DNA of 64,000 bases, from NCBI GenBank assembly GCA_947500005.1, contig CANMQJ010000008.1, positions 124,001 through 188,000 of the forward strand. The letters are read 5' to 3'. Under the pieces are notes generated by a model. The model ran no database searches, was not told where the DNA came from, and saw nothing but the letters and a program-made list of their open reading frames with translations. The first letter of the stretch is position 1. Each line of letters opens with the position of its first letter. The translations under genes were made by a program, and so were the position numbers. The DNA is from an uncultured Paracoccaceae bacterium (GTDB lineage Bacteria; Pseudomonadota; Alphaproteobacteria; Rhodobacterales; Rhodobacteraceae). This document shows positions 8,412-16,379 of this stretch, one piece after another.

Positions 8412-9701
8412 ATGAAAGACCGGTTGCGCGCGATGTATTGCGACCATCTGAGTATCATGCGGGGCAAGTATCTGCCGCATCACAAGATTGGGGATGACAG
8501 CACGCGCTTCTGCCTGTCCACCTTCGGGGTGCATTACGACCGTGACCTGCTGGATGCGCCGGGCGCCAAGATGAAACAGGGCCTGCCCGACATGGAATTG
8601 CGCTGGCTGCACGACGATATCCGCGACAGCTGGCACGCGCATACCAAGGTGGTTCTGGGCGATCTCTACGACGACGAGGGCAATCCGCTGCCGCTCTGTC
8701 CGCGCGGCACGCTCAAGCGCGCAGTGGCGGGTTGGGCGAAACACGGGTTGTCTCCCAAGGTGGGGATCGAACTGGAGGCTTTCGCGCTGCAGGCCGACGA
8801 CGATGGACGGCTGGTGCCCTATGACGCGCCGGGCGGGGTCGTCTACGGGACGGGTCCCTTTGCCGATCCGCTGCGGTTCAACGATCGGATCTGGGCGATG
8901 GCCGAGGAGATGGGCTTCTCGCTCGACATGATCACCGCCGAGTTCGACAGCCCGCAATTCGAATACACCCTGACCTTCGACGATGCGCTCAAAGCGGTGG
9001 ACGATATCGTTCTGTTCCGGCTCATGGCCCGCGAGGTGGCGCTGGAATACGGGATCGTCCTGACATTCATGCCCAAACCCGTGGCCGAGGCCGGCGGGTC
9101 GGGCATGCATATCAACTTCTCCTTCGTGGATGCGTCGGGCGGCAATGCGCTGTCCTCGGGGCCGCGCGGGGGGCCCGAGCACATGAATGATCTTGCACGG
9201 CAATGCCTTGCCGGGCTTTTGCACCATCACAAGGGGCTGGCCGGGCTTATCGCGCCCACCGCCAATTCCTACATGCGGCTGCAACCCGGCTCGCTCTCGG
9301 GTTTCTGGCAGAACTGGGGTGGGGATCACCGCAACGTCACCACGCGCATTTCCTCCGAGGGTGGGCCCAAGGCCCGGCTGGAGCATCGGATGGCGGACGC
9401 CTCGGCCAATCCCTACACCGCTGTCGCCGCAGTGCTGCACGCAGCGCGGCTGGGGGTCGAGAAGGGTTACGAGTTGCCGCCGATGGAGACCGGCGACGGT
9501 TTCGACCGGACCGATGCCAAGGTCTCCACCGCCATAGACCTCAAGGGCGCGGTTTCCGACCTGGAGCGCGATACCGTGCTGTCACAAGCGGTGGGCGAGG
9601 AACTGGTCGCCAACCACCTGTTCATGAAAGAGAAGGAAGTGCGCAAGACCCGCGATCTCGAAGGCGACGCGCTGCGCGACTTCTACGTGCATTTCATCTG
9701 A
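8412..9701 (+). CDS. Glutamine synthetase-like amine/gamma-glutamyl ligase
   Basis: A 429-residue member of the glutamine synthetase superfamily, shorter than housekeeping GlnA. Visible elements are the metal-binding glutamates (GIELEAF, AEFDSPQFEY), the ATP-site GGSGMHINFSF and the arginine-rich glutamate/phosphate region (NVTTRI ... ARLEHRMADASANPY). The usual C-terminal adenylylation loop is not evident. It therefore resembles catabolic GS-like enzymes that join glutamate to an amine (PuuA, IpuC or PipC type). The ATG at 8412 lies 28 bases after the P450 stop; a longer frame from 8340 would overlap that gene. The ferredoxin begins 11 bases downstream. Confidence 0.88.
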   Translation: MKDRLRAMYCDHLSIMRGKYLPHHKIGDDSTRFCLSTFGVHYDRDLLDAPGAKMKQGLPDMELRWLHDDIRDSWHAHTKVVLGDLYDDEGNPLPLCPRGTLKRAVAGWAKHGLSPKVGIELEAFALQADDDGRLVPYDAPGGVVYGTGPFADPLRFNDRIWAMAEEMGFSLDMITAEFDSPQFEYTLTFDDALKAVDDIVLFRLMAREVALEYGIVLTFMPKPVAEAGGSGMHINFSFVDASGGNALSSGPRGGPEHMNDLARQCLAGLLHHHKGLAGLIAPTANSYMRLQPGSLSGFWQNWGGDHRNVTTRISSEGGPKARLEHRMADASANPYTAVAAVLHAARLGVEKGYELPPMETGDGFDRTDAKVSTAIDLKGAVSDLERDTVLSQAVGEELVANHLFMKEKEVRKTRDLEGDALRDFYVHFI

Positions 9702-9712
9702 GGAGGGCACCC

Positions 9713-10027
9713 ATGAAAGTCACCTGGACCCTGCCCGGCGGCGATACCCGCATGGCCGAGATCGAAGCGGGCATCAGCCTGATGGAGGCTGCCGTTGCCC
9801 ATGACGTGCCGGGCATCATCGGTGAATGCGGCGGCTGCCTCAGTTGCGCGACTTGCCATGTCTATGTCGACGATGCCTGGGCCGACAAGACGGGCGAGGC
9901 GGAAGAGTTCGAGGACGCCATGCTCGACATCGCCGCCGCCGAGCGTCGCCCGACCAGCCGGCTCAGTTGCCAGATCCAGGCGCACCCGGATCTTGACGGG
10001 CTTGTTCTGCACGTCCCCGAAGAGTGA
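9713..10027 (+). CDS. [2Fe-2S] ferredoxin, adrenodoxin/putidaredoxin type
   Basis: A 104-residue ferredoxin with the cluster ligands Cys39, Cys45, Cys48 (C-x5-C-x2-C in CGGCLSCATCHV) and Cys86 (RLSCQI). An additional Cys42 sits inside the binding loop, where many relatives have serine. This vertebrate-type family transfers electrons to P450s. The ATG at 9713 follows a perfect AGGAGG site just after the GS-like stop. Its place in the P450 operon makes it the likely direct donor to the P450 at 7124. Confidence 0.95.
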   Translation: MKVTWTLPGGDTRMAEIEAGISLMEAAVAHDVPGIIGECGGCLSCATCHVYVDDAWADKTGEAEEFEDAMLDIAAAERRPTSRLSCQIQAHPDLDGLVLHVPEE

Positions 10028-10148
10028 CGGTCGCCGCTGTTGCCCTGACGCGGCAACGCCTGCCGCGCGGCGCGCTTGTGCTTGCTTTTGATGCGACCCC
10101 CGCGCAGAATCCGAAAAAATACGGGTGCAGGCAGCAAGGGGCAGTCAC

Positions 10149-10877
10149 GTGGCAAAGGATATGGCAGTCGCTGCCGAATGTTTCGGTGTGCGCATACCGC
10201 AATCGCCCTTCCTTAACGACCAGAGGATCGAGCGGCTGAATGCCGGCCGCTACGAAGGGCTGGAGATCGAGGGCGCCCTGCATGTGGTCGGCCCCGACGA
10301 TGTCGTATTGGAAATCGGCGCGGGTATCGGCGTGGTCGGGGCGGTGATCGCGCGGAATGCCGAACCCCGCGCGGTGCATTCCTACGAGGCCAACCCGGCG
10401 CTGATCCCCTGGATCAACACGCTCTACGACATCAACGACCTGACCGACCGCATCTCGGTGCGCAACGAGGTGCTGATCTCGGCCCCGGACCGGCCTGAAA
10501 CCGTGGGATTCCACATCCGGACGAGTTTTCTGGGCTCCTCGCTGATCAAGTCGGAAAAGCGCCCGACCGAAGAGGTCGAGGTGCCGACCGCCTCCTTCCG
10601 GGAGGTGTGTGACACTGTGCAGCCGACGGTCCTGATCATGGATATCGAGGGGGGCGAGCTCGACCTGCTTGAACATGCCGATCTGAGCGGGTTCCGCGCC
10701 ATCGTGCTTGAATATCACCCCGAGGCCTACGAGGTGGCCGGGATGCGCCGCTGCAAGCAGATCATCAAGGATGCAGGCTTTGTCCGGCTGGGTGAGAAAT
10801 CGACCCGGACCGTCTGGACATGCCTGCGCGAGGAGGGGGAGGGGCGCGGTGGCCGCGCCCCCGCGTCATCAGACTGA
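10149..10877 (+). CDS. FkbM-family SAM-dependent methyltransferase
   Basis: A 242-residue protein with the class I methyltransferase motif VLEIGAGIGVVG near residue 57, then HSYEANP and the FkbM-type MDIEGGELDLLEHAD segment. The family O-methylates diverse small molecules and sugars. The start is uncertain: I prefer the GTG at 10149, with AAGGGG 7 bases upstream; ATG starts exist at 10125 and 10161. It lies 121 bases after the ferredoxin, so its membership of the P450 operon is unproven. Its last codons overlap the convergent aminotransferase by 9 bases and form a strong hairpin. Confidence 0.85.
   Translation: MAKDMAVAAECFGVRIPQSPFLNDQRIERLNAGRYEGLEIEGALHVVGPDDVVLEIGAGIGVVGAVIARNAEPRAVHSYEANPALIPWINTLYDINDLTDRISVRNEVLISAPDRPETVGFHIRTSFLGSSLIKSEKRPTEEVEVPTASFREVCDTVQPTVLIMDIEGGELDLLEHADLSGFRAIVLEYHPEAYEVAGMRRCKQIIKDAGFVRLGEKSTRTVWTCLREEGEGRGGRAPASSD
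10841..10861. terminator. Hairpin at the convergent FkbM/aminotransferase gene ends
   Basis: A perfect 9-base-pair stem (GGGGCGCGG / CCGCGCCCC) with a TGG loop lies within the last codons of the methyltransferase gene, just before the convergent aminotransferase stop. No T-run follows, so it is either a weak bidirectional terminator or simply GC-rich coding sequence. Confidence 0.4.
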
Positions 10878-12221
10878 TGCGAAACCGGCATCGAGTGCGG
10901 TCAGGATCGTGTCGGCCTCGTCTTCCGACAGGATCAACGGCGGCGACAGGATGATGTTGGGTCCCGAGACACGCACCATCGCGCCCGCGCGATAGGTCGC
11001 CTCCTGGATCGCGCCGATGGTGCCCTTGTCTATGGGCGCCTTTGTGGCGCGGTCGCTGACCAGTTCCATCGCCGTCATCATGCCTTCGCCACCACGGACG
11101 TCGCCGATCAGGTCATACTTGTCCATAAGCGCCTTGAACCCTTTGTGCAGTTGAGCCCCGCGCGCTGCGGCGTTGGTCGGAACGTCCAGCCGGATCGTCT
11201 CGGCAAGACAAGCGATGGCAGCCGCCGCGCCGACGGGGTGGCCGGAATAGGTATAGCCGTGGCCGATGGCCGCGCGCCCGGTCTCGTCGCCCTCGAACAC
11301 CTCGGCCACCTGGTCGGCGATCATCACCGCGCCGAAGGGGAAATAGCCGTTGGTGATCGCCTTGGCGGTGCACATCATGTCGGGCTGAACGCCCCAGTGG
11401 CGTGACCCGGACCAGCTGCCCGTGCGGCCAAAGGCGGTGATGACCTCGTCCGCGATGAGCAGGATGCCGTGTTGCGAGCAGATCTCGCGCACACCCGGCA
11501 TGAAGCTTTCATGCGGCGGGATGACCCCGCCCGCGCCCAGCACAGGCTCCATGATCATGGCGGCGATGGTGTTCGCTCCCTGGAACGCGATCTCGTCCTC
11601 GAGCGCCGAGAGGCAGAGCTGCGCCAGCCGCTCGGGATCTGTCTCGTTGAAAGGGTTGCGATAGGTATAGGGGGCGGGGATGTGGTGGCAGCCCGCCAGA
11701 AGCGGTTCGTAAGCGGTGCGGAAATTGGCATTGCCGTTCACGGAGGCACCGCCGAAATGGGTGCCGTGATAGCCTTTCTTGAGACTCATGAACTTCACGC
11801 GTCCCGCCTCGCCACGGATCTTGTGATACTGGCGCGCCAGACGGAGCGAGGTTTCGACCGAATCGGACCCGCCCGAGGTGAAGAAGGCGCGGCTGAGCCC
11901 ATCGGGTTCGAAGAAGTCCCTCAGTTCCTCGGCCAGCTGGATCACCGCATCATTCGTCGTGCCGCGAAAGATCGAATAATAGGGCAGCCGGTCGAGCTGT
12001 GCCGCGATTGCGTCCTTGATGGGCTGGCAGGAAAAGCCGAGATTGACATTCCACAACCCGCCAACCCCGTCGACCACTTCGTGCCCATCGACATCCGTGA
12101 TGCGAACGCCCTGCGCGCCGGTGACGATAGTGGGCGGATTGGCCTGGGAATCAGCCGGATGCGCCATCGGGTGCCAGACGGAGCGGGCGTTCATTTCCTT
12201 GAGGAAGTTCGAGTCCTTCAT
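10869..12221 (-). CDS. Class-III PLP-dependent omega-aminotransferase
   Basis: A 450-residue aminotransferase of the omega-amino acid:pyruvate / putrescine type. Visible landmarks are FFTSGGSDSVETSLRLAR (phosphate-binding region), KKGYHGTHFGG, IADEVITAFGRTG (cofactor Asp) and the Schiff-base Lys in CTAKAITNGYF. The ATG at 12221 has AAGGATC upstream; a longer frame starts at 12245. It follows the iclR gene by 48 bases on the same strand. It would move the amino group of a terminal amine or beta-amino acid to pyruvate, in keeping with the amine-linked neighbours on both sides. The exact substrate cannot be read from sequence. Confidence 0.9.
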   Translation of the reverse strand: MKDSNFLKEMNARSVWHPMAHPADSQANPPTIVTGAQGVRITDVDGHEVVDGVGGLWNVNLGFSCQPIKDAIAAQLDRLPYYSIFRGTTNDAVIQLAEELRDFFEPDGLSRAFFTSGGSDSVETSLRLARQYHKIRGEAGRVKFMSLKKGYHGTHFGGASVNGNANFRTAYEPLLAGCHHIPAPYTYRNPFNETDPERLAQLCLSALEDEIAFQGANTIAAMIMEPVLGAGGVIPPHESFMPGVREICSQHGILLIADEVITAFGRTGSWSGSRHWGVQPDMMCTAKAITNGYFPFGAVMIADQVAEVFEGDETGRAAIGHGYTYSGHPVGAAAAIACLAETIRLDVPTNAAARGAQLHKGFKALMDKYDLIGDVRGGEGMMTAMELVSDRATKAPIDKGTIGAIQEATYRAGAMVRVSGPNIILSPPLILSEDEADTILTALDAGFASV

Positions 12222-12269
12222 GGTGTGATCCTTGGCTGGGCCCATACCGGGCCGTGAGATGGTAGCGGC

Positions 12270-13049
12270 TCAGGCCGCCTGGTCCTGCGGGTAGTGGGCG
12301 GGGCAGAACCCGCCGATCTTCTGTGTCAGATCCATCGCTGCCGCCTTGACCTCGGCGCGGATGAGGCTGCGCAGGGCGGGCGTCATCCGCGACACGGGCG
12401 CCGCCACAGCGACGGCGCCGATCGGGGTCTGGTCAGCCGTGAAAATGGGGGCCGCGTTGGAGTGAACGTCGGCCTCGAACCCGCCGATGGACTCCGCGAT
12501 GCCTGTGGCGCGTGTCTCGGCCAGGATATCGCGCAGGCTTCGGGGGTCGGTGATGGTTTCGGGCGTGAGCTTTTCCAGCGGGCCGGCCAGGGTCGCTTCG
12601 ACGAAATCGGGATCTCCGAAGGCCAGGACCGCAAGGCCCGAACCGGTGGCATGCAGCGACAGGATCTCGGCATCCTCCATCATCACGCGTGTTCCGTGGC
12701 GGTTCGAATAGGCGTGGATCAGCGATGTCAGCTCCGCCCCGCGCAGGATCGAGACATGCGCCGTCTCTCCGGTTGCATCGCACAGGACGCGCAGCACATC
12801 GCGCGATACCGACAGGATCGGCACCGCCGCTTCGCGCAGGGCGGCAAGGCGCAGAACCTCGGGCCCGAGGCGATAGGCGCGGTCATTGCCAACCTGTTCG
12901 ACGAATCCGCAGGCCTGCAATTCTGTCATCAGGCGAAATACCGTCGCCTTGTTCATCCCCGAGGCGCGGGCGATGTCGCTCAACCCCATTTCCAACCGCG
13001 TGTGGTTGAAATGCGTAAGCAAAGACAATGCCTTGGATACGGTCCCCAT
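12270..13049 (-). CDS. IclR-family transcriptional regulator
   Basis: A 259-residue regulator. The N-terminal winged helix (VSKALSLLTHFNHTRLEMGLSDIARASGMNKATVFR, split here as residues 4-39) begins almost at residue 1, slightly short for the family. The C-terminal effector domain follows (HATGSGLAVLAF, GGFEADVHSNAAPIF). It is divergent from tctC, and the 163-base gap carries two dyads, one fitting an IclR site. It should therefore control the tctCBA-kinase operon and itself. The downstream aminotransferase probably shares its transcript. Confidence 0.93.
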   Translation of the reverse strand: MGTVSKALSLLTHFNHTRLEMGLSDIARASGMNKATVFRLMTELQACGFVEQVGNDRAYRLGPEVLRLAALREAAVPILSVSRDVLRVLCDATGETAHVSILRGAELTSLIHAYSNRHGTRVMMEDAEILSLHATGSGLAVLAFGDPDFVEATLAGPLEKLTPETITDPRSLRDILAETRATGIAESIGGFEADVHSNAAPIFTADQTPIGAVAVAAPVSRMTPALRSLIRAEVKAAAMDLTQKIGGFCPAHYPQDQAA

Positions 13050-13123
13050 CGGGTCTGGTCATCCTTATCTCTGCCCGCGTCGCGGGCGGGAGGCGATTTT
13101 TACGCCGGGTCATGCAATATGTG

Positions 13124-13150
13124 TTGACAGACTCGCCAGCGGGCTGTCAA
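13124..13150. promoter_or_regulatory. TTGACAG...CTGTCAA inverted repeat in the iclR/tctC gap
   Basis: Seven-base arms TTGACAG (13124-13130) and CTGTCAA (13144-13150) are separated by 13 bases. The left arm includes a perfect -35 hexamer (TTGACA). No convincing -10 sits at 17 bases, so this is either a regulator site or part of the tct promoter. Confidence 0.4.
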
Positions 13151-13166
13151 TCTAAATTTAAACCAC

Positions 13167-13185
13167 TGGTTCGAATAATGAACCA
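13167..13185. promoter_or_regulatory. Putative IclR operator TGGTTC-N7-GAACCA
   Basis: A perfect 6-base dyad with a 7-base AT-rich centre (GAATAAT) lies 27 bases before the tctC start. The size, symmetry and position between a divergent IclR regulator and its likely target suit an IclR-family binding site. The overlap with the expected transcription start region suggests repression, relieved by ligand. Confidence 0.55.
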
Positions 13186-13212
13186 ATCGCCGATCAAAAC
13201 AGGGAGATCGCA

Positions 13213-14157
13213 ATGACCATCAAGACCAAGATCACCGGGGCACTGGCCGGGGCGGCCATGGTGCTGAGCGCCGGCGCGGCGCTGGCCGAATATCCCGAAA
13301 AGCCGGTCAACTTCATCGTCCCGTGGCCTCCGGGGGATCTCGAGGATGTTCTGACCCGCATGATCGCCGAAGACTTCCAGAAGGAATACGGCGTCGCGGC
13401 TGCAGTGGTGAACAAGCCCGGCGGCGGTGGCGGGCCGTTCCCCGGAGCGATCGAGGTGGCCCAGGCACCGGCCGACGGTTACACCATCGGATCTTTCGTG
13501 ATCGGCGTGCCCGTGATCGGCCACCAGATCGACATTGCCCCGCTGACCCCGGCGAAGTTCGACCCGCTGGGCATTTTCCTGACCTACCCCTTCGTCATTG
13601 CCACCAGTGCCGACGCGCCCTATTCGTCGATGGAGGAACTGGCGGAATACGCCCAGGAAAACGACGTGGCTCTGGGCCATTTCGGCGATGTTCTCACGCC
13701 GACCCAGGTGACCAAGGCGCTGGCTGTCAACAAGGGCTTCGAGTGGGGCTCCGACGCGGCCTTCGACGCGCTTGACTGCAACACGCTGGCCTCGGGCGAT
13801 GCGGATGTCATCAACACGACACTTCAGCTGATCCTGCCCTGCCTCGACGACATCAAGGTGCTGGTCTCGATCACCGACGAGCGAATCCCGCTTGTGCCGG
13901 ATGCGCCCACCATCGGAGAGATCGATGAAACACTGGACATCGCTTTGTGGAACGGTCTTTTCGTGCACAAGGACACCCCCCAGGACGTGCGCGACAAGAT
14001 CGTGGCCGTGGCCAAGGAAACAGTCATGAGCGACCGCGCCCAGAAAGTGGCCGAGGAGACCGGTGCGCTGGTCTACTGGCAGGGCGCGGATGAAAGTGCC
14101 GACCGTATCGCGCAGGACATCGACACCGTGGCCCGCATCGGCCAGTTGTTGGAATGA
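13213..14157 (+). CDS. tctC: TTT-family periplasmic solute-binding protein (TctC/Bug)
   Basis: A 314-residue binding protein with a Sec signal peptide cleaved near ALA-EYPEKP. The TctC/Bug landmarks are YPEKPVNFIVPWPPGD and VVNKPGGGGG with the following ADGYTIGS segment. Binding proteins of this group usually capture carboxylates or related anions in the periplasm for the TctA/TctB permease encoded next. A GGGAGATCGC site precedes the ATG. It is the first gene of a seven-gene plus-strand operon with an IclR regulator opposite. The position suggests it delivers the substrate for the enzymes at 16244-21193. Confidence 0.93.
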   Translation: MTIKTKITGALAGAAMVLSAGAALAEYPEKPVNFIVPWPPGDLEDVLTRMIAEDFQKEYGVAAAVVNKPGGGGGPFPGAIEVAQAPADGYTIGSFVIGVPVIGHQIDIAPLTPAKFDPLGIFLTYPFVIATSADAPYSSMEELAEYAQENDVALGHFGDVLTPTQVTKALAVNKGFEWGSDAAFDALDCNTLASGDADVINTTLQLILPCLDDIKVLVSITDERIPLVPDAPTIGEIDETLDIALWNGLFVHKDTPQDVRDKIVAVAKETVMSDRAQKVAEETGALVYWQGADESADRIAQDIDTVARIGQLLE

Positions 14158-14229
14158 TCCGGTGGGCCGGGCACGTTCCCGGCCCCCATCCCCCCATCCC
14201 TCCCTCGAACCCTTCCGAAAGCATGAGCC

Positions 14230-14760
14230 ATGCCCACCGAACGTGAACGCCGCTTTGTCGGCCCGCGTCGCGGCCAGATCATTTTTGGAGTTGCCTTCGT
14301 GGCAGCCTCGCTGCTTCTGCTCAGCCAGATCGGCAGCCAGACGCGCTGGGTCGACAAGACCGAGTTCTTCGCGCAACCGCGCTTCTGGCCAGCCGTTGGC
14401 CTGGGCGGCATGGTGCTTCTGGGCGGGCTGCATCTCTATCGACTGCCCTGGTGGCGGGCGACCCGCTACGATTGGTGGGAGGCGCGCAAATGGGTCTCGG
14501 TGCTGGAATTCGGCCTCTGGTTCATGGTCTATGTCTTTCTCGTCCCGGTGATCGGCTACCTGCCGGTGACGCTGGCCTTTGTGCCGGCGCTTGCCTGGCG
14601 AATGGGCTACCGGTCGGGTTTCATGATCGCGATCAGCCTGGTTTTCGCAGTGGCTGTCGTATTCCTTTTCAAAACCCTGCTCGGCGTCAAGATCCCCGGC
14701 GGGATGCTCTATGAGTATCTGCCCGGCGGCCTGCGCGGCTTCTTCATACTGTATCTGTGA
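14230..14760 (+). CDS. tctB: TTT transporter small permease subunit TctB
   Basis: A 176-residue membrane protein with about four hydrophobic segments (near residues 15-33, 50-65, 95-110 and 130-147), as expected for TctB. It probably stabilises the large TctA permease. Its TGA shares one base with the tctA ATG (TGATG), indicating translational coupling. The 72-base gap from tctC has no clear terminator. Confidence 0.88.
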   Translation: MPTERERRFVGPRRGQIIFGVAFVAASLLLLSQIGSQTRWVDKTEFFAQPRFWPAVGLGGMVLLGGLHLYRLPWWRATRYDWWEARKWVSVLEFGLWFMVYVFLVPVIGYLPVTLAFVPALAWRMGYRSGFMIAISLVFAVAVVFLFKTLLGVKIPGGMLYEYLPGGLRGFFILYL

Positions 14761-16379
14761 TGGACCTGATCCTTTCCGCAATCGAGATCCTGATGCGCTG
14801 GGACGTGGCGCTGGCCTTGCTGACCGGATCGGTTGGCGGCGTATTGATCGGCGCGATTCCCGGTGTCGGTCCGGCGGTGGCAATCGCGATCCTGCTGCCC
14901 GCGACCTTCTCGATGGACCCGATCGTGGGGCTGACCGTGCTTCTGGGGATCTATGGCAGCTCGATGTATGGCGGCTCGATCCCCGCGATCCTGATCAACA
15001 CGCCCGGCACTGCGGTCAACGCGCTGACAACATATGACGGCTATCCCATGACCGCGCGGGGAGAGCCGCGCCGCGCGCTGAGCCTGGCCTATTCCGCGTC
15101 CTTTTTCGGCGGCACCTTCTCGGTCATCTGCCTTATCCTCTTCGCGCCTGTGCTCGCCAGGATCGCGCCCATGTTCGGATCGCGCGAGATCTTCCTGGCG
15201 GCCTTGCTGGGCATCATCCTTGTCATCGTTGCGCATCGCGGCCAGTCGCTGATCGCGGGCGCGCTGGCCTGTTTCGGGATCTTCCTGCAATCCATCGGGC
15301 TGGAACCCGTCAAGTACACCTCACGCTATACCTTCGATCAGTCGTTCCTGTCCTCGGGCATCGACCTGATCGTCGTGGTGCTGGGCCTTTTCGCGCTCAG
15401 CCAGGCGTTCGTGCTGCTCACGGATGTGGACGAGAAGGTGCGCCTGACCAAGTTGCGCGGCGGCATGTTCCAGGGCATGCGCGAACTGGCTCGTCATCCG
15501 CGTGTGGCGGGCGTTTCGGCCAGTTTCGGTGTGGTGATGGGCATGATTCCGGGGGTCGGGGAGTTCACGGCGCAGTTCCTCAGCTATACCTACGCGCAGA
15601 AAAGCTCCAAGCGTCCGCAGGATTTCGGCCACGGCTCCTCCGAGGGGCTGATCGCGGCCGAGACCGCCAATAACGCTGTCCCCGCCGCCGCGATGGTGCC
15701 GTTGCTGGCGCTGGGTATCCCGGGCGAGGCGCTGACCGCGATGATGCTGTCGGTCTTCTACGTTCACAACGTCGTGCCCGGCCCGGGACTGTTCCAGAAC
15801 GACATGGATTTCGTGGTGGCGCTCTACATCGCGCTCTTGATCCTCAACGTGCTCGTGCTGGCCTTCCTGCTGCTTGCGACCCGGTCGCTGGTTCAGGTCG
15901 TGCGCATCCCCAACCGCTTTCTGGGTGTCTGTATCCTGACGCTCAGCTTCGTGGGGGTCTATTCCCTGCGCAACTCCGCCACCGATTGCCTGATCGCGGC
16001 GGTGTTCGGCTTGCTGGGCTATATCCTCAAGCGCCTTGCGCTGCCCTCGGTGCCGATCATCCTGGGCATGGTCCTGGGCGGCATCATGGAGGTCAAGCTG
16101 CGCGCCGGCATGGCGCGGGTCAAGGAACCGCTGGATTTCATCGACCGGCCCATCGCCTTCATCCTGTTTCTTATCATCATCATGGTTCTCGCGATCCACA
16201 TCCGCCGGGTATTCCTGGATCGGCGCGAGCTGAAGGAGGCCGAATGGCAGACCAGAAACGCATCGACACGCTTCGGCAAGCTGATGTTGCGCCGCAGAAA
16301 CTCTTTCTTGAAGGATCGTGGCAAGAAGGTACGGGAACGCCACTCGAAACTGCTTCGCCGATTGACGGGACTGTTCTGA
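14760..16379 (+). CDS. tctA: TTT transporter large permease subunit TctA
   Basis: A 539-residue, multi-spanning permease. The two family glycine-rich signatures are visible: GAIPGVGPAVAIAILLPATF near the N-terminus and GMIPGVGEFTAQFLSY in the middle, followed by TANNAVPAAAMVPLLALGIPGEA. The last membrane segment ends near IHIRRVF. About 45 residues follow, very rich in Arg/Lys, and are encoded in DNA that is also the start of the aldehyde dehydrogenase gene in another frame. TctA proteins are usually about 500 residues, so this tail is unusual. A GTG three bases before the chosen ATG is an alternative start. Confidence 0.92.
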   Translation: MDLILSAIEILMRWDVALALLTGSVGGVLIGAIPGVGPAVAIAILLPATFSMDPIVGLTVLLGIYGSSMYGGSIPAILINTPGTAVNALTTYDGYPMTARGEPRRALSLAYSASFFGGTFSVICLILFAPVLARIAPMFGSREIFLAALLGIILVIVAHRGQSLIAGALACFGIFLQSIGLEPVKYTSRYTFDQSFLSSGIDLIVVVLGLFALSQAFVLLTDVDEKVRLTKLRGGMFQGMRELARHPRVAGVSASFGVVMGMIPGVGEFTAQFLSYTYAQKSSKRPQDFGHGSSEGLIAAETANNAVPAAAMVPLLALGIPGEALTAMMLSVFYVHNVVPGPGLFQNDMDFVVALYIALLILNVLVLAFLLLATRSLVQVVRIPNRFLGVCILTLSFVGVYSLRNSATDCLIAAVFGLLGYILKRLALPSVPIILGMVLGGIMEVKLRAGMARVKEPLDFIDRPIAFILFLIIIMVLAIHIRRVFLDRRELKEAEWQTRNASTRFGKLMLRRRNSFLKDRGKKVRERHSKLLRRLTGLF

